Source: Calothrix sp. PCC 7716 (GTDB lineage: Bacteria > Cyanobacteriota > Cyanobacteriia > Cyanobacteriales > Nostocaceae). Taken from it: DNA of 64,000 nt. The notes beneath the pieces are model-generated. The model did no database searches and had not been told where the DNA came from. It worked only from the letters and a program-made list of their open reading frames with translations. The DNA lies in assembly GCF_019977735.1 (NCBI RefSeq), contig NZ_AP025018.1:4650001-4714000 (forward strand), given 5' to 3'. Shown piece after piece: positions 37,094 through 46,481 of this stretch (its first letter is position 1; each line of letters begins with the position of its first letter). The position numbers and the translations under genes are program-made.

Positions 37094-38920
37094 ATGAAAA
37101 TATTTCGATTCGGAGCCTTACTTACATTCTCTGTATGTTTGGTAATAATATTTTGGCTTAAACCTTGGCACTTTGTTTTGTCCAATGCTCAAGTTGACTC
37201 GACACAGAAGCCTGATTTGCCGACTCGTACTCTTACTACTTCTGGAAATACGAATGTTCTATTACCAGACTGGAGCCAAATATCGTTTAGTAGAATGCCT
37301 GCTATCACAGAAAGCGGTTCGGTTAATGTTAGTGGAATAGATAGGAAATGGCGCCAAGGAGATACACCAGATAAATATTTAACGTTGGGTGATATTGACG
37401 AAGCACTGCGACCAGATTTGTTAAGTTTAAATACGATTGCTCAAACTCTCAATTATCCTGATTTAGATACGTTTAGTTTGGATAGCTTCCCGCTATTGGG
37501 ACAACAAACTCTTACTGAGTTAGTAGATGCTGTACCTGACTTGGAATCCAAGAGTGCAGCACAAGTTCCACCAATTGCGAAACTGTTACAAACGAAGTCT
37601 CCTCAAACAAATCTAAACAGTCCACTAAGAGAAATTGTGGCGCATTCTTCAGCGTTGGGAAAGTTAAAGCTTAACCAAATTGATTTATCGCCCTACACCG
37701 TTGCCGATATACCAGGTATTGAGACAGTACAGTTATCTAATTTTACTGGTTGGCAAAATAGTTTAATTAAAGATGTACCTCTACTCAACTCTTTATCTTT
37801 AGCTTCATTTCTTATTGGACTTAATGAGTCTGGTAATACCGTAGCTAGGATAGACTTTATCTGGGGTCAAGCAGAAAAACGGCGCCAACGAACGGTATCA
37901 GGTTCAGATGTAGCTGGTTTTGCTGTTCCTTGTTCTGGGCAAAGTTGTCCTTATATTGAACTCGACGATTTAGAAAATTCAGGGCGTAATATTAGGAGAG
38001 AATTTGAAGGACGCTCATGGATTAGTGGTAAGTATCAAAAAGTTGATGGTGGTTGGGGTTGTTTGAAAGGAGTGAATGGTGGTAAAGAACCTACAGGAAG
38101 GTTGCCTTTTGGTAGTGCCTTCAAAGTAGTAGTAATGGAACCAGATGAAAAAACCGATACCGTTGACACTGCTTTGTTCTTCCGGTTTAAAAATATTTGC
38201 GGCGCCACTCCTTATTTTATTGGCCCAGTTCCATTCATGATATACAGAGTCAATGCACCAATCTTTATCGGTGCTGAAGATAGTATTGCGCCAACTAGTA
38301 CACAAGCACCGAATCAAAATAGTAGCACCAAAACAGGCGCCTCTAACTCAGCGAACTCTGAAATACAACAAACTTCTACTCAAAATAATTGCCAACTAAC
38401 AGAAACTATTCAAGGAGTTGATGTAGCAGCGCTGAGTAAATCAATTAATGATGTTGAAAGTAAAGAGGGTGATTATAACGCGGTTGGAACTTACACTTGT
38501 GTTGATGGTGAGACTAATTGTGGTGTTGCTTTAGGCAAGTATCAAGTCAAGAGTTACGACCCAGATATTCAGCAGCAAATAGCCCAAGTTGAAGGAGGTC
38601 AAGAGTTTTTAGCCAAACTATCTGGCGGTTATAAACCGGATTCATCTGAGTTGTTTCAATTCTTCCCACCTGCTGCTCAAGATGCGGTATTTGAGACTCG
38701 CATAACAGATAAAGTTAATAGCACATCTAAAGAAATTGACCCAACAACTAAAAATACTTTTTCTTCTGAACGCTTAGTTGAACGAGTTACTCAAAAATAC
38801 TTCGGTGGAGATTCATCGCAAGTTGATAGCAATGCAAAAGATATTTTTGGTAGGGTATCTGTGAAAAATTATGCCAGCGATGTATTACAACGCTACAAAG
38901 ATATTGCATCTGGGTGCTAA
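37094..38920 (+). CDS. VirB1-like exported protein with transglycosylase-like end
   Basis: The product has 608 residues. The N-terminal signal or anchor is MKIFRFGALLTFSVCLVIIF. A long periplasmic region (about 40-420) has no motif I recognise, with cysteines in VPCSGQSCPYIE. After a Ser/Asn/Thr-rich linker, the last 170 residues start LSKSINDVESKEGDYNAVGT and continue GVALGKYQVKSY. That ...ES...GDYNA...G..GKYQV pattern resembles lytic transglycosylases, with Glu of VESKEG as the likely catalytic acid. Such enzymes open peptidoglycan for the secretion channel. It lies just before a lipoprotein and the VirD4-like gene. Confidence 0.6.
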   Translation: MKIFRFGALLTFSVCLVIIFWLKPWHFVLSNAQVDSTQKPDLPTRTLTTSGNTNVLLPDWSQISFSRMPAITESGSVNVSGIDRKWRQGDTPDKYLTLGDIDEALRPDLLSLNTIAQTLNYPDLDTFSLDSFPLLGQQTLTELVDAVPDLESKSAAQVPPIAKLLQTKSPQTNLNSPLREIVAHSSALGKLKLNQIDLSPYTVADIPGIETVQLSNFTGWQNSLIKDVPLLNSLSLASFLIGLNESGNTVARIDFIWGQAEKRRQRTVSGSDVAGFAVPCSGQSCPYIELDDLENSGRNIRREFEGRSWISGKYQKVDGGWGCLKGVNGGKEPTGRLPFGSAFKVVVMEPDEKTDTVDTALFFRFKNICGATPYFIGPVPFMIYRVNAPIFIGAEDSIAPTSTQAPNQNSSTKTGASNSANSEIQQTSTQNNCQLTETIQGVDVAALSKSINDVESKEGDYNAVGTYTCVDGETNCGVALGKYQVKSYDPDIQQQIAQVEGGQEFLAKLSGGYKPDSSELFQFFPPAAQDAVFETRITDKVNSTSKEIDPTTKNTFSSERLVERVTQKYFGGDSSQVDSNAKDIFGRVSVKNYASDVLQRYKDIASGC

Positions 38921-38922
38921 TT

Positions 38923-39483
38923 ATGAAACCTTATTCTGCTGTTTCTATAAAAGTAGTGCGTTTAGTGCGCTACTTTTACCTAGCTTTAGGATTTTCTTTA
39001 CTAATAGCAAGCTTATTCCTTAGCGGTTGCAGTAATGATAACACTTTGGGAACTTCTCTAAATTGGCAAAATGCTGATGCAGTTCCCAAATCACTTCTTT
39101 TATCAGCTACTACTCAAAATACAACCTTACCATCTACTCAAATCAGTACAGTAAAAGTTGCTGTTATTCCAACAAAAGGAAAGAATCACTTGTATATATT
39201 TAACTTCAATTCTCCCAATTTGTGTGGGGAACTTGGCTGCTTATACGCTGGATATTTGAGTAATGCCCAAGGTTCAAAGCAGGTGCTTAACTTGTACTTA
39301 CAACCGAACGTCTTACCAAGTAAGCATTTAATCACACTAATTAACGATAATTCAAATAACTCTTCAGGTTTACCTTGTTTAAATGTTCAACAAGTTGTTA
39401 ATAACACAACTTTACAAAAGTTAAATTATTGCTTTGATGGCAACGATTATCAGCCTGTTGAAAATACTCTGATTAAAGTGTGA
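38923..39483 (+). CDS. Lipoprotein of the secretion cluster
   Basis: I chose ATG 38923, two bases after the previous stop. The product has 186 residues. The hydrophobic start ends in the lipobox LSGC (Cys36), so it is a lipoprotein, probably of the outer membrane. The mature part of 150 residues is mostly beta with four cysteines (CGELGC, LPCLN and YCFDG). It is much longer than a typical VirB7 but could serve as the VirB7-like lipoprotein of the core complex. That role is inferred from context only. Confidence 0.6.
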   Translation: MKPYSAVSIKVVRLVRYFYLALGFSLLIASLFLSGCSNDNTLGTSLNWQNADAVPKSLLLSATTQNTTLPSTQISTVKVAVIPTKGKNHLYIFNFNSPNLCGELGCLYAGYLSNAQGSKQVLNLYLQPNVLPSKHLITLINDNSNNSSGLPCLNVQQVVNNTTLQKLNYCFDGNDYQPVENTLIKV

Positions 39484-39489
39484 GCGCAA

Positions 39490-41289
39490 ATGACACATGA
39501 ATTTATATCAAATGAAACTACGTATCAAGTAGTGACTCAACCAGCAAACTCTTACAAATCAGGCTTTGACATTCAAGGATTGTTTAAAACTTTTGCAAAT
39601 CCTGAAGCACTCTTGATGTTAGGTAGTTTAGTATTTCTGGTTTTATTGAGCCAATTTGGAAATGGTAAAGGTGGCAAGATTTCTACCGGAAGAATTGTAG
39701 GGCGAACAGAAAAAGTAGCAGCCACAAATCTTGCCTTAAAACAAATTAGAGAGCGTAAGCACAATAAAGTTTGCTTTTGGTGCGGTTCTCCCCGTTACTG
39801 GTTTTCTGGGAATCTCATAGAAGCAGGCGCCGTTTTTCAAACATTTCTTGGCGCCTCACCTACGGTTTGGATTCCTCATGCTGAACGCTCAACACTTGTA
39901 TTAGGCGCCCCAGGTTCCGGAAAAACTTATGGCACAATTGACCGTATGGCTGAAAGTTGCATGATACAAGGATTTCCTCTAATTGTCTATGATAAAAAGG
40001 GCGACCAAATGAAGTTACTGGCGCCGCTTGCCGCTAGGTATGGGTACGATGTGCGAATCTTTGCCCCCGGTGAACCTTATAGTGAAGTGATAAATCCTCT
40101 CGATTTTATGGAAAACCAAGAGGATGCAGTGACAGCAGCACAAATTGCACAGGTTATTAATGCGAACGCTGGTGGTAGTGGTAAAGGTGATGAGTTTTTC
40201 TCTAAAGCTGCTGATTTGCTAGCTAAAGCGTTAATTCAATTAGCTAAAAGCAGTGATTGCCCAGATTTAGCAACGGTTTACTGTATTCAGTCGATTGATG
40301 AATTTACCAATAAATTGCAAAGTGCTGTGCAAGGGGGAAAAGTTTCTCGTTGGGTTGCAGCTTCGTTTCAACAATATCTTAAAGCGAGAGATAGTGAGAA
40401 AACTATAGCTAGCATCGACACAACCACCGTGGGAATATTTTCTGGTTTCATTCAACGTTCTTTACTTCCCAGTTTTATTGGTAAAAGTACTATACCTACC
40501 AAACTGTCAGGGCGCCAAATACTAATTTTTAAATTAGATGATGCTAGACGCGATGTAGTTGGACCACTGCTTGCTGCTGCTTTACATATGACAATCGTTA
40601 GCAACTTATCTACACCACGTACTGACCCAATTGGAATTTTCATTGATGAGCTACCTTCATTGTACCTGAAAGCATTGCCTCATTGGATTAATGAATATAG
40701 AAGTAACGGCGCCTGTTTTGTGTTGGGTGTTCAATCACTCGAACAGCTAGCCAACGCATATGGTGAAAACTTAGCTGCTGCTATTACCAGTGCCTGTAGT
40801 ACAAAAATTTTATATAACCCAGCCAATTATTCTACTGCGGAAAAATTTTCTCAGTCTTTCGGCAACAAGGACATCATCGTTAAAAATAAATCTATCAGCA
40901 ATTCTAAAGATGGTCAAACCATTACAATGACCGACAACTTACAAGCAATCCCTATTATCACCCCTGATGAGATTATGCGCTTCCCGCAAGGTAAGTGTGT
41001 TATTACAAATCCTGGTTACTCATCCGCTTGGGAGGGTTCTATTCCTTACCCGTTAACAATTCCTATTCCCCAATCAGACATCAACCGAATCATAAAAAGT
41101 GAAGAGCTTTGGGAGCAACAACTTTGTCCACGACTAATTGCACGTTCCCCTCAAGTTGATATCAATCAGTTAGATGCTGCAATTGATTTGAGAAAACACA
41201 TCGCTTCCCAACTTTTGGCGCCGTCTACTGTTAGCAGTCAAACTGAGGAAATTAAGTTAGTTACCCCTGAACAAGAAGAAGTTTGGTAA
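39490..41289 (+). CDS. virD4: VirD4/TraG-like coupling protein
   Basis: The product has 599 residues. It has one membrane segment near 35-52 (PEALLMLGSLVFLVLLSQFG). Walker A LGAPGSGKTYGTIDRM is at about 138-153, followed by FPLIVYDKKGDQ, the strand and DxKG typical of VirD4. Walker B GIFIDELPSLY is at about 380-391, and FVLGVQSLEQL is the conserved glutamine block. Coupling proteins bring the relaxase-DNA complex to the secretion channel. It is the last gene of the rightward cluster, followed by 880 non-coding bases. Confidence 0.92.
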   Translation: MTHEFISNETTYQVVTQPANSYKSGFDIQGLFKTFANPEALLMLGSLVFLVLLSQFGNGKGGKISTGRIVGRTEKVAATNLALKQIRERKHNKVCFWCGSPRYWFSGNLIEAGAVFQTFLGASPTVWIPHAERSTLVLGAPGSGKTYGTIDRMAESCMIQGFPLIVYDKKGDQMKLLAPLAARYGYDVRIFAPGEPYSEVINPLDFMENQEDAVTAAQIAQVINANAGGSGKGDEFFSKAADLLAKALIQLAKSSDCPDLATVYCIQSIDEFTNKLQSAVQGGKVSRWVAASFQQYLKARDSEKTIASIDTTTVGIFSGFIQRSLLPSFIGKSTIPTKLSGRQILIFKLDDARRDVVGPLLAAALHMTIVSNLSTPRTDPIGIFIDELPSLYLKALPHWINEYRSNGACFVLGVQSLEQLANAYGENLAAAITSACSTKILYNPANYSTAEKFSQSFGNKDIIVKNKSISNSKDGQTITMTDNLQAIPIITPDEIMRFPQGKCVITNPGYSSAWEGSIPYPLTIPIPQSDINRIIKSEELWEQQLCPRLIARSPQVDINQLDAAIDLRKHIASQLLAPSTVSSQTEEIKLVTPEQEEVW

Positions 41290-42171
41290 AAGAACTTTAG
41301 CCTTGAATCACACATGTTAACACTATAATTTTTAAATAATACATTTACTATCAAGCTAGTTGCTGTTAGTTTGATTTGTGTTCTAAGAGTAACTAAACAG
41401 CAAGTGTCCGAGCAATTACGGATAGAATAACTAATTTTGATAACATACATAAATGTGATTTTAGAAAGTTTGTAAAGTTTCTAAACTTTTAGCTAAATTT
41501 CTAAAATTCAGTATATTCACCCAAAATGTATTTTTTGAGTCAAATAAATATCAGTATAAAGTTAGCTTATAAATAACTATGTCTATAGTATGAGTTTTGT
41601 ATTGAATCGGGTAAGAGTAATATTTGCATAGAAATTGTCAAAACTCAGATTACGACTGTATTTGCTCTATTTACCAAAACTTCATATTACAAGAGCGCAA
41701 TTTTCATATTGCTATGTGGATTTACTTTTTTGCTGTGTAGTCTATCCACAATTTTTGTATAAATATCAACCTGCTACGTATTGCGCTTGTCGTAGAATAG
41801 CCGCTTAAAGAGCTTTTGAAGGGTGTCAGATTTTCGTAGATACGATATAACAAGATTAAGTTGGTGGCAGACAACTTGTACTTATATTGGTGAAGTTAAT
41901 GATAAGCATAGTTTCCTATGATTAATCATTATTCTCCCGACGTACATTATGACCGTAATTTAGATGACCGTCTAACAATATTCCTTGCACTTGTAAAGTC
42001 CGTACAAATCTTAATTTTGACAATAAATTATAGGTAGTAAGTAATCGAATTCATTACCACTACCAATTAATTATTGTGTACGCTCATTCAAACATAGAAA
42101 TGTGTTATCGCATTATTGATTTGACGCTTGACTTGCGATTCGGGTGAATTACATAGATTTAAACATGGCAT
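41290..42171. other. Long non-coding region
   Basis: About 880 AT-rich bases without a convincing gene on either strand. A long run from 41,320 to 41,620 is very AT-rich. It separates the secretion cluster from the regulator and relaxase genes. It could carry promoters, a small RNA or a replication or transfer site. No strong inverted repeat stood out. Confidence 0.5.
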
Positions 42172-42549
42172 ATGTCCAAACGACAATTTCCTCAAAGTTG
42201 TGGTGATTCTTCTGACGTTACGTACATCCAAGAAAGAATCATTATTCGGCAGTCCAATTTCAAAGTCATTGCCTACAAGTTAATGAATGGAGAGATTGCT
42301 GTACCAACTCGTAAGATGACTGCGGTAGTGCATAAACCGAAGTCGAAGGGTAAACGATTTATCGAGAGTCTGGGATATTCACCAACTCCAGTTGTTCTTC
42401 CAAATCATGTTGTCACAGATATGATTTCTATCTCATGCTTTTTCAATTTTTGCAAACACCTGAATGAATCAGGTCAAGGCAATTTTTGGACACAACTTGG
42501 CCAGCATCATTTAAAACCGTATGCAGGAGTAGGAACAATACAATGTTAG
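42172..42549 (+). CDS. Unknown protein coupled to a response regulator
   Basis: The product has 125 residues and is soluble. The first 70 residues include TYIQERIIIRQSNFKVIAYK and a basic segment (VVHKPKSKGKRFIESLGYSP). The C-terminus contains several Cys and His (SISCFFNFCKH and GQHHLKP). It overlaps the following response-regulator start by seven bases, which implies co-translation. I do not recognise it. Confidence 0.55.
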   Translation: MSKRQFPQSCGDSSDVTYIQERIIIRQSNFKVIAYKLMNGEIAVPTRKMTAVVHKPKSKGKRFIESLGYSPTPVVLPNHVVTDMISISCFFNFCKHLNESGQGNFWTQLGQHHLKPYAGVGTIQC

Positions 42550-43439
42550 AACAGCAACCACGCATGGAAATTTTAATGCAGTATATGAAAGCCTTAGAGC
42601 AAGAGGATATTCAAACTGCGAATCGAATCGTTGGAATGATTGGCTCAGATGTTCAATTAAAGAATGCTATTTCCGAAATTAGCACTATTTATGAGCAAGA
42701 AAATTCCAAATCAACTGTTCCACCAAGAAAAACTCAATTATTACCAAGTAAAATTCGGGTAGTAATTATAGAAGGCAATCCACTTGTTCGTGCTGGCATT
42801 CGCTTAATGCTTTCTGAGAGTCCAGATATAGAAATTGTTGGTGAGGCAACTTCTTATCTCGACGGTTTAAAGCTATTACAGGAGAAACCACCTAATGTCG
42901 CACTTATAGACATTAACTTGGTTGGTGTACATGGTATGGAATTAACAAGATTGCTGCAACAAAGCGATAATCTCGTTAGGTCAATAATTTTGGGTGACTA
43001 CAAAGACACAGAAACTGTTTTGTCTGCTTTTGCAATCGGCGCCGATTCCTATTGCATGAAGGACATTGAATATAATCATCTGCTGGAAGCGATATACATT
43101 ACCCACAGCGGTAAAACCTGGATAGACCCAGCAGTTGCACGAATTGTATTAGACACAGCACGAACTCGCCCCTTTGTTATAGGTAGTACTTCTTCTATAC
43201 AAGAAAACCTTCAATTCGTAGAGGAAACAGCCAAATCTTATAGTCTTACACAAAGAGAAACTCAGGTACTGCAATTTGTTGTCGCAGGCAAGAAAAATGC
43301 AGAAATTGCTGAAGAACTTAGCATCACACTTGGTACTGTCAAAAGTCATATTGGCAACCTTTATATTAAGCTAGGCGCCAATGACCGTATTCAAGCCGTG
43401 CTTTACGCTTTACGTATTGGTTTAGTGCAATTGGAATAG
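42543..43439 (+). CDS. NarL/FixJ-type response regulator
   Basis: I chose ATG 42543; an upstream in-frame start at 42486 would overlap the previous gene by 64 bases. The product has 298 residues. A helical extension of about 70 residues precedes the receiver domain (RVVIIEGNPLVRAGIRLML), with phosphoacceptor Asp123 in ALIDINL. The receiver start has Glu where an Asp pair is usual, and the lysine of YCMKDIEY is present. A LuxR-type helix-turn-helix closes the protein (LTQRETQVLQFVVAGKKNAE, TVKSHIGNLYIKLG). No kinase lies nearby. It may control transfer or excision in response to a chromosomal kinase; that is inference. Confidence 0.88.
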   Translation: MLEQQPRMEILMQYMKALEQEDIQTANRIVGMIGSDVQLKNAISEISTIYEQENSKSTVPPRKTQLLPSKIRVVIIEGNPLVRAGIRLMLSESPDIEIVGEATSYLDGLKLLQEKPPNVALIDINLVGVHGMELTRLLQQSDNLVRSIILGDYKDTETVLSAFAIGADSYCMKDIEYNHLLEAIYITHSGKTWIDPAVARIVLDTARTRPFVIGSTSSIQENLQFVEETAKSYSLTQRETQVLQFVVAGKKNAEIAEELSITLGTVKSHIGNLYIKLGANDRIQAVLYALRIGLVQLE

Positions 43440-43452
43440 TATTACCAAGCGT

Positions 43453-43487
43453 GGCGACAATTACGCGCAAGTTGTCGCCCTGTTTTT
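43453..43487 (+). terminator. Terminator after the response regulator
   Basis: GGCGACAA (43453-43460) pairs with TTGTCGCC (43472-43479) around an 11-base loop. It is followed by TGTTTTT, a typical intrinsic terminator 13 bp after the stop codon. Confidence 0.8.
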
Positions 43488-43509
43488 CCCAAGGTTGTCA
43501 ACACTTCAA

Positions 43510-44532
43510 TCAAGTAAGTTCAAGCTCAAGCTGGCGCCGACGTGAATTACTTTGAAGCGTCAATGCTGCTTGTGTCGGGTTATTTGAGCTTGAAGTATTT
43601 AAATCTAAATTGTTAGGATGATGCTTGATTTTATCAATCAACTCATCTGACAAATCTTTGTGATTAGTACGAAGCACAATTGCATCGACATCTTGTTCAA
43701 AGTTAATTTTGACACCTCGTGCTAAAAGTCCTTTGATTGTGCAGGCTTTTGTGTTTCTACCTAATTTACTTCCCTGAAAAGCTACAGAACCTACTGAGTA
43801 AGAGATGCCTTGTATTGCCCCATCATTCTCAACTTTGAATTGAGTTTCTACACCTTCTAACTCAAGCTGATTAACGAATTGAGTCATTGTCATCTCTGGT
43901 TTAATAACAGCTTCTATTGTATTTTGGATTTTTTCTAATGCACTATAATTTGCTTGTTGGCGCCAAGTCTGCCACCGGGGATACTCCCCGTGGCGAGCTT
44001 GGCGCCGTAACCCTTTATCAAATTCTTCTTGTTCTCGTCGCATTCGTCGTTTCTGACCACAACTAGGCGCCGCATGTTCTACTTCCCAAGAACATGGTAC
44101 TGGTGTCAAATTAAACTGCGATTCTAAATTCCTCAAAACTTTTTCTAATCGCCGCTTATCGTACCAGTCAGACACACACTCGCCATCAATATTGATACGA
44201 CTGGCGCCTATATGTATGTGAAAGTGGTCACAGTTATCATGAGTAGCTGCAAAATACAGGTTTTTGTCAAACCCCATACCTTTCATGGCGCCCTTTACAA
44301 TTTCTTGTAATTGTTGTGTTGGTGGTTTTTCCCCTTGTGCGAAACTGATACTGATATGGCTAACAGGAGACTTGACTCTGGGGTTAAGTTGTTGAGTCGC
44401 GGTCAATTGTCTATAAAAATCTTGTGGGGTCTCTCCCGCAAGGTTAGTGCAGACAAGTTCCGCTTCTTCTTTTTCGAGAATATATTTAGTCAACCCAGCA
44501 AAATGCTTACCTTTTTTAACCTTCCCAATCAT
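43510..44532 (-). CDS. Relaxase (MobA/VirD2-type)
   Basis: The product has 340 residues. Relaxases nick oriT and pilot the strand into the recipient. Tyr17 (GLTKYILE) is a candidate nucleophile, and the metal-binding motif is HDNCDHFHIHIG (His98, 103, 105, 107), followed by SRINIDGE. This fits the PF03432 relaxase family. Residues about 176-191 (RQARHGEYPRWQTWRQ) are encoded by a 48-bp palindromic repeat in a frame different from that in the VirB8-like gene. The start overlaps the MobC-like gene by 17 bp. At 340 residues it lacks the long helicase or primase tails of some relaxases. Confidence 0.9.
   Translation of the reverse strand: MIGKVKKGKHFAGLTKYILEKEEAELVCTNLAGETPQDFYRQLTATQQLNPRVKSPVSHISISFAQGEKPPTQQLQEIVKGAMKGMGFDKNLYFAATHDNCDHFHIHIGASRINIDGECVSDWYDKRRLEKVLRNLESQFNLTPVPCSWEVEHAAPSCGQKRRMRREQEEFDKGLRRQARHGEYPRWQTWRQQANYSALEKIQNTIEAVIKPEMTMTQFVNQLELEGVETQFKVENDGAIQGISYSVGSVAFQGSKLGRNTKACTIKGLLARGVKINFEQDVDAIVLRTNHKDLSDELIDKIKHHPNNLDLNTSSSNNPTQAALTLQSNSRRRQLELELT
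43959..44006. repeat. 48-bp palindromic unit, copy B (in frame in relaxase)
   Basis: Read on the minus strand it begins GGCGCCAAGCTCGCCACG and ends GTGGCAGACTTGGCGCC. Exactly 48 bp lie between and including the two GGCGCC ends. Confidence 0.85.
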
Positions 44533-44941
44533 CGTTTTCCTCCTGTTTTATATTTGAAGCGTTGGTGCCAAGCTCCTGAAGGGGATACTCCTCGGTGGCA
44601 GACTTGGCGCCGAGAATTAAATGTAATCGTATTTGGGAAATTTGTTTGATTAATTCCTCAATCATGATAGGGTTAATTGCTTGCGGTATTAAACCATTAT
44701 CCATAGCGCTATTCTGAGTTTGAGCAATACACTTAATATCTTCGGCAATCTTTAACAACTGCCAGTAGCATTGCCAGTTTACCTGTGGAATACTCTTGAC
44801 GCGGGATTTTGCTATGCGGCGCCTAACTAGCTCTGCTTTACTAATACCCAGAGAATCTGCTTGTTGTACTAAAGAATCATTCTGCTCTTTAGTAAGCAGC
44901 ATCTCAAATCTAACCGTTTGTTGTTTTGGTTTGGCTGACAT
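44516..44941 (-). CDS. MobC-like relaxosome protein
   Basis: The product has 141 residues. Its first 50 residues form a ribbon-helix-helix-like start (QTVRFEMLLTKEQNDSLVQQ, then ADSLGISKAELVRRRI), followed by a helical part. MobC proteins bind oriT and help the relaxase, and they usually precede it, as here. Residues about 111-126 (GAKSATEEYPLQELGT) come from a third copy of the 48-bp palindromic repeat, in the same frame as in the VirB8-like gene but on the opposite strand of the unit. The 17-bp overlap with the relaxase indicates coupling. Confidence 0.78.
   Translation of the reverse strand: MSAKPKQQTVRFEMLLTKEQNDSLVQQADSLGISKAELVRRRIAKSRVKSIPQVNWQCYWQLLKIAEDIKCIAQTQNSAMDNGLIPQAINPIMIEELIKQISQIRLHLILGAKSATEEYPLQELGTNASNIKQEENDDWEG
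44564..44611. repeat. 48-bp palindromic unit, copy C (in frame in MobC-like gene)
   Basis: It begins GGTGCCAAGCTCCTGAAG and ends GTGGCAGACTTGGCGCC. It is the most diverged copy, especially in its left inner arm, but keeps exactly 48 bp. Confidence 0.8.
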
Positions 44942-45017
44942 TTTTAATCTGAATGCTAATATTTGACAAGCTTTGTTAAATTAATAATATACAAATCTTT
45001 ATTCTTTAATCTACGTA

Positions 45018-45044
45018 GTGTCAACTATATTTTATTATAGACAC
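45018..45044. other. Candidate oriT hairpin
   Basis: GTGTCAACTATA and TATAGACAC (45018-45029 and 45036-45044) pair around a TTTTAT loop, with a small bulge. The hairpin lies 77 bp upstream of the MobC-like start in an AT-rich stretch of about 320 bases, where oriT is normally found. The nick site cannot be named from sequence alone. Confidence 0.4.
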
Positions 45045-45260
45045 ATCTGATAATCTATCTTAATATATTTATAAAAATATCAAAAATTTATAAATTAATT
45101 ATCTCTATTATTTTGTGTAGATAATTACAGAAATTCCTGTATGATTAAGAAAAATGTAACTGTTAAAATTATCAATGACCGATAATATACCGAAGCTTTT
45201 GTATCTTGATGACCTTTCTCAATCAAAGGCAGTTATGCTGACACTTAAATTCTGAAAGCA

Positions 45261-45908
45261 TCAAGCTTTTAAGTGAGTAGATGGTAGTTCTCTATAGTTA
45301 TGATTCTCTATTTGTTGAAATTTAGGTAAAAACTCATCTTGAATGCAAGCCTTTAAATACTGTTGTTTATTAACTTTTTGACCATTTACATAATATTGAG
45401 GAAACCCGCGACGTAAAGAATTTTTTTGATTCCATTCTCGATAAATTCCATGTTCGATATCATCTTTAAAATGCTGTTCTCTCCAAACTGTTTTATTATC
45501 ATCATACCACCATCGCTCATAACCGTGACGCTTGCCATCTTTTAAATGCCTTTCTTCTGAGATAATACTTTTTGCTGAATACCATAAATCAACTCCCGTA
45601 CCATGATTCATCTCATAACTACCGATTAAATTACCATCATCATCATATTGTTTAGTGATTCCATGTTCTTTGCCATCAATATAAAACCCTAATTCACACA
45701 AATTACCATTCTCATGCCAAGTCCGAAATAAACCGTGCATTTTCTCGTTTTTTATACTATATTCCATACATACTTGATTTTCATGCCAAGCACGATAGGC
45801 AATTTTTTCGTCATCAAGGTAGTAATGTGCTGATTCTTTTTCCCCGTTAATCGAATATTTTATAACTTTTTCAATCGCGTCTAGAGGAATTAAATTTTCG
45901 CTACCCAA
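45261..45908 (-). CDS. MORN-repeat / YwqK-like protein
   Basis: The product has 215 residues. About six short repeats of the type HGLFRTWHENGNLCELGFYIDG occur at 60-170, as in MORN-variant proteins annotated YwqK (HGITKQYDDDGNLIGSYEMN, HGYERWWYDD, HGIYREWNQ). YwqK-type proteins are often annotated as antitoxin or immunity factors. No toxin gene is adjacent. There is no signal peptide. The repeat family is confidently seen; the immunity role is not. Confidence 0.7.
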   Translation of the reverse strand: MGSENLIPLDAIEKVIKYSINGEKESAHYYLDDEKIAYRAWHENQVCMEYSIKNEKMHGLFRTWHENGNLCELGFYIDGKEHGITKQYDDDGNLIGSYEMNHGTGVDLWYSAKSIISEERHLKDGKRHGYERWWYDDNKTVWREQHFKDDIEHGIYREWNQKNSLRRGFPQYYVNGQKVNKQQYLKACIQDEFLPKFQQIENHNYRELPSTHLKA

Positions 45909-46481
45909 GCTAAAAACTCCTGTAAAAATTTGTATTACTTATATGCTACATGAGTTGATTGTAGCAGTTTTTCCCCTTATAGCGCTTAATATCTCCTGCG
46001 ACAAGCGTGTCGTGCGCGTTAAAGGCGCCACGACCAAAAACTTTAACTCATTATTATGAATGAAAGGCGCCTTTCTTAAGTGTTGTGGGTTTGAAATTTA
46101 AATCAAGTTTTTCGTTGTGCTGTAACATAGACGTGCATAAACGTTTGCGTAAATTAACAAGTCAACTTGCCGGAAGCATTCCTCAAAAAACAATTTTATT
46201 TTTATCTGGGTAAATAAATACGGATGTCACCACTGCTTGCTCCTTTAAAAGATAGCGCTACTATGTCGGTTTGAACCCATACATTGAGGAAAATCAACAG
46301 CAGGAATTTGCCAGGAATTGTGTGTACCACTAACTTGATAGTGGACTTAATGTTCCTGGCAAATTCCTGCTAAATAGTTGTACGACTATGGTCATAGAAA
46401 AAATATAGACTCCCGTCGCATTCACTTTTTTATTTGATGCTGCTAATGTGAGACAAATGCCATCAACTCTTGTGAGTGCTT
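45909..46481. other. Intergenic region upstream of the partition genes
   Basis: About 570 bases with no gene. It includes the nested palindrome at 46300-46370, listed separately, and two GGCGCC sites. Partition centromeres usually lie just upstream of parM, so this is the place to look for one. Confidence 0.5.
46300..46370. repeat. Nested perfect palindrome before parM
   Basis: An 18-bp arm GCAGGAATTTGCCAGGAA (46300-46317) has an exact inverted copy at 46353-46370. Inside it CCACTA-ACTTGA-TAGTGG (46327-46344) is a second stem. It lies about 110 bp upstream of the ParM-like gene. A centromere, operator or replication hairpin are all possible. Confidence 0.85.

Noticed and set aside
42543-43439. 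Response regulator as a dedicated two-component pair of the element
   Set aside because: No histidine kinase gene is present anywhere in the window.
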